From Oenanthe sinensis (taxonomy: Eukaryota > Streptophyta > Magnoliopsida > Apiales > Apiaceae), in assembly GCA_028671895.1 (NCBI GenBank), contig JAPMAC010000196.1:434001-498000 (forward strand): a stretch of 64,000 nt of DNA. The letters are read 5' to 3'. The notes under the pieces are model-generated. The model worked only from the letters and a program-made list of their open reading frames with translations, was not told the origin of the DNA and did not search any database. A program made the translations under genes and the position numbers. Positions 34,501 through 45,154 of the stretch are shown piece after piece. Position 1 is the stretch's first letter, and each line of letters starts with the position of its first letter.

Positions 34501-35745
34501 AAATAGAAGAGAGTACATCACACTATAGAAAGAAGAAACAAAATTAAGGATATAGAAGCTAAAGTTGGTCCTGATTGGGATGAAGCAAGGAATCTGCTCA
34601 AGAAGAAAGAGTTGTCTCTTACTCAGAACAAAGACAGAGAAGTACTTGATCACTTTAGAACAATGAGGGAAAGATTTGAAGATGTTCATGAATTCTATGC
34701 TATGCTATCGGAAGAGATTACAAGCGTGTCAGTAAGTGCATCCAAGTACGGGTGGTAAATGTTCATAAATTCAACAACACTGGGGTCAAAGATTTTGTCG
34801 ACAAAGAGTTTTGAAAAGATAAATATTGTGGAGCTGTATGTGATGAAGAGGAAAGTCATCTTTGGTGGGCATAAAACAAATGAGATACTGAGAGATATTA
34901 TTGAGAAGAAGATTATGGAGATCGGTGTCAAATCATTTGAAAAGCCTTCGGTGGTCAAGTACTACAAAGCAAAAACACTTCATAACTTAACCCTGTTAGA
35001 TGAATGTCTGGATTCAAGCCATGCAATGTTCATTCAGTATGTAGAAGGGAGTCTCAGAAGCAAGAAGAATAGAACAGAAGAAGATTTAAAGGCTGCTGAG
35101 TTGATCTACGCATTCAGGCTGAACAGAGCAATTAAAACATCAGGAAGATGTTTAATGGAAACGACCAGATATTATCAAGACCCGGTGTATGTAAGAAGAG
35201 AGGATGGCACTGAAGTACTTGAAACCATAAGAGATTTTGAACCTTGCATTCAAACGGACCCGAATGGAACAAAATACTTCATTTTCAAGAAGAATGGAGT
35301 GGATAAAAGGAAGGAGCTATGAAAACTGAGGAGAAACAATTATGAAATTATCTGAAAAGTCCTTTCAAGGGTAAAGAGATCCACTGTCAAGTCAGACAAA
35401 AAGGCTTTGAGGATGATTGAAGATGTTCTAGTGGAGAAGCTGGCAGAAGAGTCGATGCATGACACTGACAGAGTTAAAAGCTTTCCAAAGCGAATAACAG
35501 TGTTCATGTTTTCTAAAAGACATTCTCTAGTCTTCGAATCAATCTCCAAGACAAACTCAACCGCTTTTCTCACTGGAGTTTTAAAGAAGTTAGAAGAACC
35601 ACCTTCAGTCAATACTCTTGAAGTGGAAGCTAGAGATATAGTAAAGGCAAGGTTGGAGCAGAAGGAAGAATAGCTGAGAAAGCATTACTCCGAGACAAGA
35701 TCTAAGCACAAGCAAGACACAGTATAAAGAAGTAGAAGGTCATAG
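31589..35745 (+). pseudogene. Sirevirus third ORF, S2 copy B, broken
   Basis: Collinear with copy A. The ATG at 31589 is followed by the conserved N-terminal domain, interrupted by TGA at 31646 (TGG in copy A) and TAG at 32243. Then come an acidic Glu-rich stretch, a 382-codon open stretch (32684-33829) holding three imperfect repeats of a VVTPL...P...HRR pattern (33190-33800), a coiled-coil-like region and a C-terminal domain (34759-35322, 35407-35673). The last stop of the original frame is TAG 35743. No signal peptide, membrane helix or known catalytic motif is seen. Confidence 0.8.
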
Positions 35746-35921
35746 AATTATATGTTCAGGCTAAAGGAACAAACTTCTATTGTACACAAGAAATCCGGAA
35801 ATGTAAAATCTAATCCAGAATGTAATTAATATTATTTACTGTCTTTCTGCACTTTATTTTTTCTTGTAAGTATCAGTTGAGTTATCCTCTCACAGGATTT
35901 TTTTGTCAAACTCTAACAACC

Positions 35922-35935
35922 AAATAGGGGGAGAT
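35922..35935 (+). other. Polypurine tract before S2 LTR-C
   Basis: AAATAGGGGGAGAT directly upstream of LTR-C. Confidence 0.9.
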
Positions 35936-37273
35936 TGTAAAGCGTAATGTAACGTAGTATGTAATAGTGATAACGATAACTCAACTAAGAAACAAAGACA
36001 TATAAATAATACTAATATGCAACACAGGAATCCAGAATGACATGTAAACATGAATCATACATACATCATTGCAGAGCATTCAAGATGAAAGGTTTACCGA
36101 ACTACAGCGAGAGAAGTTCATTAATATGTTCAGGCCTCAATAACAAATAAGTGTTCAGTGGATTTCAGGCTAAAGTCAGTGTAATGATTTATGTAAAATT
36201 GTCAAAGGGTTTCAGTGATCAGAAGCAATGAATCAGTCCAAAGTTAATCAGCTGAAATAGAATAGAAGTCAAGGGAATTCAATTCAGTGTTAGTCGTTTA
36301 TGAACCAGACCAGTGCATTAAGTGTCAGCACAACAAGAAAAGAATTGTCTTGATTAATCAGAAGAAAATTAGTTGATCAAGCTAGAAGAGTGAAAACCAA
36401 GTGTTAATTAATTCAAGAATTCAAGATATTGTTTAAGGATAAAAAATCTTCTAAAGCAAGATTTGGTGGCGCCTACACACTGCAACAAGAGTGTAGGCGC
36501 AACAAACCAAGTTCAAACTCATCAAAAGTTCAAGTGAAGATTTAGTGGCGCCTGCACAAGGAATGTAGTGTACAGGCGCAACTAAACTTATCCAATGATC
36601 AAGGTAATTCTTCTAAGTAATATCTAGCACTTCATGGAGTCTACACGGTGTAGACATAATACAGGTGCAACTAAAGTTTATATAGGCGCAAGGAAACTTT
36701 AGATGAAGGTTTCTATGTATTTTGTGGTGCCTACACACTACAACAAGAGTGTAGGCGCAACAAACTCCCTTGGCACAATAAAGCTTAATTTCGTGGCACC
36801 TACACAGTGTGGTTAGAGTAGAGGCGCAACAAAGATGATAGGCACATCAAACTTGTCTTGTGGCGCCTACACACCACTGCCACTCTTGTAGGCACAACAA
36901 AGGACTTGAGAATTATTGGAAATCATTTTCCAATAAATCTACAAATTATATATCGGTGAAAATCAATAGGACAGTAAGAAATTCATTCATCTTCAACAAA
37001 AGACATACAGACAGGAGCACCATTAAAGCTTAACATTTATATCACCCAACTATATTCCTATTGTAACATTGATTGAACCCATTGAAGCTAATCATTTTAT
37101 TAGAAGTGTAGCACCTCAGGGACTTAATAATACATTGTTATTTCCCCAAATCTTTGTATTTCATTAACTGCCATTTTAATATCTCAAGAACACAAACACT
37201 TAATCTGTAATATAACGAAAAATCTACCACATCATATTCAACCCCCCATTCTATGATGATTTTGGACCTAATA
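35936..37273 (+). repeat. S2 LTR-C, 1,338 bp, diverged
   Basis: Starts TGTAAAGCG and ends GGACCTAATA (CA end decayed to TA). It is 240 bp longer than LTR-A and LTR-B, mostly because of more hairpin units (36466-36895). Directly downstream lies minus-strand S3 pol, so S2 probably inserted into S3; the left junction is outside the window. Confidence 0.88.
36466..36895. repeat. Expanded GGCGCC hairpin array in LTR-C
   Basis: Units near 36469-36500, 36548-36579, 36725-36761 and 36862-36893, plus weaker ones. Arm sequences vary (CTACACACT/AGTGTAG, CTGCACA/TGTACAG) while pairing is largely kept. Confidence 0.8.
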
Positions 37274-39311
37274 AACATCAATTTGAAAAACTTTGAAGTT
37301 GTTGAAAATAATAAAAGCCAAAAAGATTCTTATTGCTTCAAGTTTGGTGACAGGTGCAAAAGTTTCTTCATAATCAATCCCTTCCTGTTATGAGTAACCT
37401 TTTACCACCAGCCTTGCTTTATTTCTTGTGATATTACCACAGTCATCCATCTTGTTCCTATAAACCCATTTGGTGCCTATTATATATGGATTTGTTATTT
37501 GGTTTAGGCACCAATTCCCAAACACAGGTTCTTTCAAATTGATTAAGCTCTTCTTGCATGACATTAATCCAATCTGGATCAGCCAAAGATTCTTCTAGAG
37601 TTTTAGTTTCAGTTTGAGAAAGGAAACAAGAGTACATGCATTCATTGACAACATTTCTTCTTGTTTTGACTCCAGTTCCTGGATCACCAATAATTAAATC
37701 ATTTATGTGATCTCTATTCCATTTTGTTTCTCCTAGAGAATCACTGGAATCATCAGCACCTTTTTGATTGACAGTATATTTTACTCTTGCACTGTTGACA
37801 ACATCAATTTCTTCAAGTTCACTATTCATTAGAACATTCTCAGAAAGATCAGTTGTTTGAGCAGTTCCTTCATTATCTACAGACTGAATAAGATCATTTG
37901 TTGGACAAGAAATTGTGTGATTAACTCTTGGTGAATCTTCATCAATCTCTTCTAGATAGCCTTGATTTTCAAATAACAATGGTTCTATTTCTTGACTTCC
38001 TTCAACTCCAGGAAATTTTGACTTATCAAAGGTGACATTTACACTCTCATCCACAGTCTTATGATCAATGATATAGACTCTGTATACAGTCCTGTCAATG
38101 CCATATCCCACAAAGATTCTTTCAAGTGTTTTAGTGTCAAATTTTCCTTTTATCTCAGTTGAATCTTTCATGTAGTAGCATTTATTTCCAAAGACATAAA
38201 AATAATTGATAGTTGGTTTCCTTCATGTAAGCAATTCATAGGGTGTCTTTCCATAGGCCTTGTTGACTATAGTCCTATTTTGAGTATAACATGATGTATT
38301 GATTGCTTCACCCCAGAAATAGGTAGGAAGTTTTGCTTCACTCAACATTATTCTTGCAGACTCAATGAGAGTTCTGTTCTTTCTTTCCACAACACCATTT
38401 TGCTGAGGTGTCCTTGGTGCAGAGAATTGTTAAGTGATTCCATTGTCTTTCCAGAAATCATTCATGATACTATTTTTGAACTCAGTACCATTATCACTTC
38501 TTAAAATCTACACTTTGTATTTGGGATTCTTGTCAAGAACCCTTACCAAATCAATGATCTTTTGTGCAGCTTCATCCTTGGATGCTAGAAACCTCACACA
38601 AGTGTATCTTGAAATATCATCAACCATTACTAAAGCATATCTTTTTCTTGCCAGTGATTGCACATTCACAGGACCAAATAAGTCCATGTGAATCAGTTGA
38701 AATTCTTCATTGATTGAGCCACTAGGAGTGCTTTTGTGTGAAGCTCTACATATTTTCCCTTTTTGGCAATCCTCACACAATCCTTCTTGGTAGAATTCAA
38801 GTTGAGGAAGCCCTTTCAACAATTCTCTCTTCATTAGATAATTCATTGCTTTGAAGTTCAAATGAGAAAGTTTCTTGTGCCATAGCCAACTCTCAGACGG
38901 GGAAGCCTTACTATAAAAATAGTAGACTTTGTCTTTTCTCACAGAATCCAAGTCAGCTATGAAGAGGATTCCTTTTCTAACTCCTTGAAGAGCTTCTTCT
39001 CCTTTCTTCTTATTGACAATGGAGCATCTGTCTTGATCAAAGCTCACTCGAAATCCTCTTTCACAAAATTGAGTTACACTCAATAGATTGTGCTTCAAAC
39101 CATTCACCAAAGCAATTTTCTCTATTCTCAAATTTCCAACTTCTAGAATGCCATATCCCATTGTGAAACCAATGTTGTTGTTACCAAAGTTTACATAAGG
39201 GTCAACCATTTCCTTGAACTGTGATAGCAGGTCTTTATCACCAGTCATGTGTCCTGAGCATCCAATATTAATGATCCACATTATTATTTTATTTTTCATG
39301 TTACCCTGCAA
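37274..39311 (-). pseudogene. pol: S3 pol (minus strand), truncated in RT
   Basis: SIRE pol of a third family. On the minus strand from 39311: protease MWIINIGCSGHMTGD with the catalytic Asp changed to Asn (codon 39267-39269), pre-integrase WHKKLSHLN, CEDCQKGK, HMDLFGP and SDNGTEF, then the Glu region near 38400. A stop at about 38508 and further breaks follow. The integrase-RT hinge (37765-38000) is acidic. RT begins (MQEELNQFERT) and decays; the last recognisable part ends at 37274, where S2 LTR-C begins. The RT active site and RNase H lie outside the window or are lost. Confidence 0.85.
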
Positions 39312-39321
39312 AACAAAAATT

Positions 39322-41795
39322 TCAAGTTATTTTTGGCACCCAAATTTTATTGGGTCCATTTTGCTTAGCTAAATCACAGTTTCAAGTTGATTCAGTTGTA
39401 ATTCTTTCTCTTACTTTTAGCAAGACTCCTGTACCTACCCATTCAGATTTAACTATTTTTTTGATAACTTTTCTCTTGGGAGGCTTGTCCATCCTAACTT
39501 TAGGTGGACTTGGAGTCTTTGCCTTTTCAGTTTTATCACTTTTATGCAGGCATTCTTGATTATTAGCAAAAGGCATGTTAAAGGACATACTCATCAAGTT
39601 CATTTTACATGAAATGCAATCAAAATCACCACAGTGATAAACTTGTTTGTTCTTTAAAGGCATGTTGTGTAAATTTCCATTAGCAAATGTAGCATTCATA
39701 ACATTTGACTTGTGCTTAGTGCAAACATGAGTTAGATGACTAGAAGACCCACAATTGTTGCACAACTTTCTAGGAGCATTAAGAATATAATCATAATTAT
39801 TTTTCTTGTTTATTCCTAGTTTTCCATTTCTGTTCTTCTTGGTCTTCATAACAATATGTTTAGAAATTACTGTCATGCTGGTGTTGACAGTAGGTTTAGA
39901 TGGAGTTGTCTTGACAGTGAGTTTGGATCTCACAGTCTTGACATCATCTTCTGAACTTTCTGTCTTGCCAGTGTTGACAACATCTTTTAAACACAAGTTA
40001 CTATCAAGGTTAAAACTAACTGTCTTGGGGATTTTGACAGAATCTTTTGCCTTAAGGGACTTAATGACAACTTCATTGTCCTTATCATCTATCTCTTGTT
40101 TAATAACTAATGATTCCTCATCAAAGTCAAATTCTGCCTTTTTGAACATGGGATTCTTAACTTTCTTTAGAATGGATGGTTTGACAGTATGTTTGATGTC
40201 TTCCTCTACAGCATGTTTGTTTCCCCTTTTCTTCTCATAGTTAAAACCCATACCTACCTTTTGATTTTCAGTATTATCATCATGGTATGACTTTAACAAA
40301 GAAGAAGAATTCTTGTAGGCCTTGATTTTTAGTTCATTCTCAGAAATCTATTTTCTAAGAAATTCCTCAATCTGGGAAGCACAAACTACCTTGTTTTTAA
40401 AAATCTAATTTTCTTGTTGAAAGGACTCAAAAACATTCTGTTTAAGTTCTAGTTCATGATTTGTAATCTTCAATAACTCATTTGCACTAGACAATTTAAA
40501 TATCTCCTCATTGGCAGCTAACATGCTTGTATGAATATTGAAAATTTCATAACTTAAACTCTCAACAGTTTTCTTATACTGAGATGTATTAATATCAACA
40601 GTAGTAAGAATGGGTACCTGATTTGATGAAGTGGATGAACCTTCTCCAGAATTTGCCATGAGAGTAAGATTTCCATATTTTTCTTCATCTTCATCATCAG
40701 AGTCTTCTCAACACTTTCCTTCAGCCATAAAAGCCCTTCCTTGTTGCTTTTTGAGCAAGGATTTATATTTTGCTTTGAGTTCCTCATAATCATTGTCATT
40801 TCTTCTCACTTGTTTTGGCTTCTTGCATTCTGTTGCAAAATATTCCATTTCACTGCAGTTGTAACACCTTATCTTGGATCTATCCACAATACCTGTTTTG
40901 TATTCACCTTTGCCACTTCATCCAGGTTTTGAAGTATTTGGTTTGTTGAACCTAGAGCCTTGTCCTCTGGGTTTGAAAGCTTTGTTCTTCTTGAATCTCA
41001 AGTTGGAGAACTTTCTTTCCATGTAGGCCATAGTTTTGTTTTCCATGTTGTCTAGTTCCTCCAAAGTGTAGAACTCGTCTTCTTCACCATCCTTGAGTTC
41101 CAGAGTAACACTTTCATCTTCATCTTCATCTGTGATTTCTTCAATCTTGATTTGTTGTTGATGTTGAGATTCCTTGAGCTTCATCATCCGTGGATCTTGA
41201 GCTACTAGAGCATTAGAAGTGTTAGCCATTTTTCCTCTTTGACCAGCTTGAATGGCTCTATTTTGCAGTAGCTCTAGCTCGTAGGTTTTAAGTATGCCAT
41301 ATAAAGTTTCAAGAGAAACTTTTGATAAATCCCTTCCTTCTCTTATGGCAGAAACCTTGTGCTCTAGATAGTCAGGAAGTGTCAACATGAATTTCATGTT
41401 TACCTCCTTTTTGTCATAAAACTTTCCATGCAGCTGCAAGTCATTTATCAACCTATTAAACCTCTCAAACATCTCAGTCAACCCTTCACTTGGTTTGGCC
41501 ATGAAGGCTTCATACTGAGACACTAGAATCTGTCTTTGATTTTCCTTTACTTCTTCTGTTCATTCATAGAGTATCTCAATGGTTTCCCATATTTGCTTTG
41601 CACTGGTGCAATTGACAATGTTGTTATACATGACATTGTCAAGTGCCTCAATGATGATAAATTGTAAGCAATCATCTAGAGATACTTTTTCTCTTTCAGT
41701 GTTAGTGTACTCTGGAACCTTTTTAGGAACCCAGTAGGCTAGTATTGTTTCACCATCTACTTTGGTTTCAAGTACATAAGTTTGAGGTATGAAGA
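39322..41795 (-). pseudogene. gag: S3 gag, main part (minus strand)
   Basis: Reads from 41795 down to TGA at 39324-39322. The capsid-core part (GILKTYELELLQ) is at 41523-40918. The first zinc knuckle (about 40868-40827) has its His replaced by Tyr (CYNCSEMEYFATEC). A coiled-coil-like part (40659-40405) follows, then a Val/Lys/Thr-rich hinge containing many TTGACAGT words (39870-40205) and the second knuckle CNNCGSSSHLTHVC (about 39760). Several stops interrupt it. The first about 45 codons lie at 50856-50724, separated by the Angela insertion. Confidence 0.85.
41791..41795. repeat. Target site duplication GAAGA, left copy (Angela element)
   Basis: GAAGA precedes TGTTAGTATTGG and recurs at 50719-50723. 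Joining the flanks restores a continuous S3 gag reading frame. Confidence 0.95.
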
Positions 41796-43383
41796 TGTTA
41801 GTATTGGTGTAGTAGAGACAATACTTTTAATATTTTATTGAAAACAATTATGTTATGTGATTATTTATTTAATATTTATTATATCTTTATTTACTGCGTC
41901 ATAAATTGAAATAATAATAAATGTCCTTGAAATATTAATACGTAATACATGTCTTTAAGTATGTGACTTAAAAATGAGAATATATGAATAATATTTTATT
42001 CCTAAAATTCCCTAGTCAACTATTATTATTTAAGGATAATAATAATAAAATAAGAGTAGTATATTTGTTGACAGATGACCACATCTCATTGGTCATATGT
42101 ATGGTGATACTAAAGTCAAGAAAATAAGTGTATGTATCAATACATGACACTGGAAAGACCCGCCGTGATATTCTACATGTTAATAAGTATCATAAGAAAT
42201 CTCAAAGTGATAATGATGTAATGATCCTCTAACTTGAAATCATTATATTTCTATACGAGAATTAATATACTTTGATTACACTCAAAGTTACTTTTAACCG
42301 GGTAATGATAAAGGTGGACATTGGGTATGCTATGAATCGTATGAGGAATATGAATGATAGATATAGGATTTAACCCTTAAATTCTAGGAGTGATATTATT
42401 GGTCTCTTGATTGAGTGAGACTATGAAATGCATGGTCATGCTCAAATATTAATTTATTTAAATAGTCTACTCATTGATCAAGGAAACCAAGATTAAATGT
42501 TGAAGAGGATGACACTATACATGCCTCGAGTTTGATCTATAATATAAGGTTAAAGGGATTATATTATATGGAACATTATTCACGAAAGGTTTAATTGAAT
42601 CACCAATTATTATTGTTATTTGTGTAGCAATGATGTATTACTAGATGTCGCTCATTGTTTATAATTTTTTATTGGATATTAAAATTATTGCCAACGTAAT
42701 AATAACCTAACGGGTCACACACAAAGAACGTCAAAACGGAGGTTTATTTAAATTATAAATTTAGATATATTATTATTATTAATTCGAATTTAATTATTGA
42801 ATTAATTAAGTGGGACTTTATTAATTATATTAGAATTCGGATTTGATAAGTATTATTATTATTTAAATTTAATTATTGAATTAAATAAGTGGGACTTGAT
42901 TCATTATATTAGAATTTGGATTTAATAATAATAATAACCCAAAATCAGAATGGGTTTTGGAAACCACATGGATTAGGATTAGGACCAAAATCTCTCTCTC
43001 CCCTATATATACATAATGATGTATATTATTAGGGTTTAATCATCAGATTTCATTTTTAGAGAAAAACCCTAGCTCCTCAACATCAAGAGAGGCTAGAGAG
43101 AGAGAGAGAGAGAGAGGCAAGCAAATCGGCTAGGACCGACTCCGGTGATCGTAGGACGATCGGGCGTTCGTGTGGACTTCTTTGGAGAGCAGATCTTTGC
43201 AACAAAGGCCTGTTGTGATTCATCTTTTTTGGACCTCCATTAAATAGTATACAGAAAGCTATGTTAAGGTATAGACTTCTTCACCATAATCATCCAAAGT
43301 TATACATGGATCCTGCGATAGGGTATTGTTTTTTTTATTGTTCTATGTTATATCCGCTGCATTTTCATTTCTGAAACCCTTCA
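41796..43383 (+). repeat. Angela 5' LTR, 1,588 bp
   Basis: TGTTAGTATTGG to AACCCTTCA. It has a TATATATA box at 43004-43011 and a (GA)n microsatellite at 43094-43116 downstream of it. Confidence 0.93.
43004..43011 (+). promoter_or_regulatory. TATA box, Angela 5' LTR
   Basis: TATATATA after a CTCTCTCTCCCC pyrimidine stretch. The same site in the 3' LTR is at about 50337-50344. Confidence 0.55.
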
Positions 43384-43384
43384 A

Positions 43385-43396
43385 TGGCATCAGAGC
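43385..43396 (+). other. Primer-binding site, Met-tRNA type (Angela)
   Basis: TGGCATCAGAGC one base after the LTR end, one mismatch from the initiator-Met consensus TGGTATCAGAGC. Confidence 0.9.
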
Positions 43397-45154
43397 TATG
43401 TGTATAATGGGATGATCTCGTTATGTGTTTAACAGTTTTTCGATGTATGTAAACATATATATGTTATGCCATGACTATATGTTGATATATATGTTTTATA
43501 TGTATTTGAATATATGATATTCATGTCTTATATAATTATGGGATGATTGTATATATTGCTGTATGTATATGATACATGTTTGTTCTTATTATGGGAATCG
43601 TATTCAATATGAATTGTGAAACGACTTCGGTAGATTTTCTGAAATCTGTGTCCAGTGTCCGATTTTCACAAACGATATATGTTTCCTGATTGTAATCGTG
43701 TCACTGAGAAATATTGACAACGACATCTTCGCGTCTGTAAGCCGTTTGATGACGTTACAGGCCCCGAAACGGCGATTTATTATTTTCTGAAATTTATTTG
43801 ATTTTCTGAAATTTCGAAATTTATTATATATGATTATATGATATGTTTATATAATCTGAGATATATTTCATGTGTTATGTGATAACATGGTGGATGGTTA
43901 TGGCCTAAAACCCCATATGATAGTGGTTTTATTTTATAGTTTTGGTTTCTAAATACGACTTGCATGTCGTTTATTCATTGTAATTATTAATCTCGAATGT
44001 AACTCGAGTTCTTCTTGTAATTTCATTAGAATATATTTATTTGTTATTCAATGTAATTGTTCAATGGAGACTTGGAAGCAAGGAAGCTAGGATGCAATCC
44101 AGATGATGGAGTAATGAAGAAGATAAAGACATGTAATAGTGTAGTATTTGAAACCACCATAGATTGACCTTGATAATTCCATTAGCTTGGAAATATCACA
44201 TAGGATGGGGCTATAACCAAACACGTTTAATTTATGCATAATACATATATGTATATGAATGCATGTGTAGATATGTATGTGTTGGAATGATGTATGTATT
44301 AGATACGACACCGATGCCATGCTTGCTTAAGAAAGATAAAAATTTATAACGATTCAAGATTTTAAAATTAAACAAACGATCATGAGATTCTTGTGTATAT
44401 GAAACATGGTATTGAATATGAATTTTCTTTTTCTAATATGGGAAGATTTTCTCAAAAGTGAATTACTATTCGTAAGAAAGTTGGGTTTTAAGTGAGATCG
44501 CTTGTGACTTCTCCGACGATCTGGAAATCGAACCATTGACGAATATTGAAATGGATTATTTGATCAAAGAAAAATTGAGAATCTCTTTATGATGGGATCA
44601 TGATCGTTCATATAAACATTAAATTCCCTAAATACATATTAAGTTAATCAGATGCCTTCCAATGTTTAAAATTCGTTAAGATCTAGATTGAGAAGGAGTG
44701 GGTTTGCCAAAGCAAGGTGCTTTTATCAATCATGGGAAGACATGATAAGTAAGCGACTTAGTTTGTTGAAACATTGGGTCTAACTTAATTCAATCATCAC
44801 AATAGGATTGTGGGTTTAGAGGCATAGAGTTTGGTGAGATTTATTGGATAAATGTGTACAAAGTGTTGTTCCACCAAACTATCCAAGAGTTATATTTGAT
44901 ATAATCGACTAATTTTGTTTACCTAAATAGTCATGTTTTGGGTGTATTAACCAACGCTATCTTAAAACATGGATGAAATATGGATCTTGGCCCATTAGAA
45001 AGATTTAATGAAATGTTTTCTGAATTAATAGTTAGGGTTATTGATTTGATAAAAATAGTGGGAGATATATATTATGAATGTATATAATAATCACTTGAAC
45101 ATAATTAAACTTCTGCAACTAACTAATATGCATTTTAAACATTGTAGATATTTA
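43397..45154. other. Angela leader, non-coding
   Basis: About 1.76 kb between PBS and gag with no ORF of note, many ATATAT words and no recognisable insertion ends. A long untranslated leader is known for BARE/Angela elements. I see no RNA gene in it. Confidence 0.6.

Larger units (their letters stand above)
24496..37273 (+). mobile_element. SIRE-lineage element, family S2, copy B (12.8 kb, PBS-less)
   Basis: LTR-B, truncated gag, pol, spacer, third ORF, PPT, LTR-C. The PBS and the first half of gag are missing, and every ORF carries several stops. LTR-B and LTR-C differ in length (1,098 versus 1,338 bp) and by many substitutions, whereas LTR-A and LTR-B are nearly identical. LTR-B therefore probably arose by tandem duplication and is not the original 5' LTR of this copy. 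Confidence 0.85.

Noticed and set aside
43094..43116. (GA)n microsatellite as a regulatory element
   Set aside because: Simple repeat in the Angela LTR, shorter and interrupted in the other LTR; listed within the LTR entry only.
43397..45154. Possible host exons in the long gap before Angela gag
   Set aside because: The interval lies wholly between the PBS and gag of one element with matching target duplications and shows no coding pattern.
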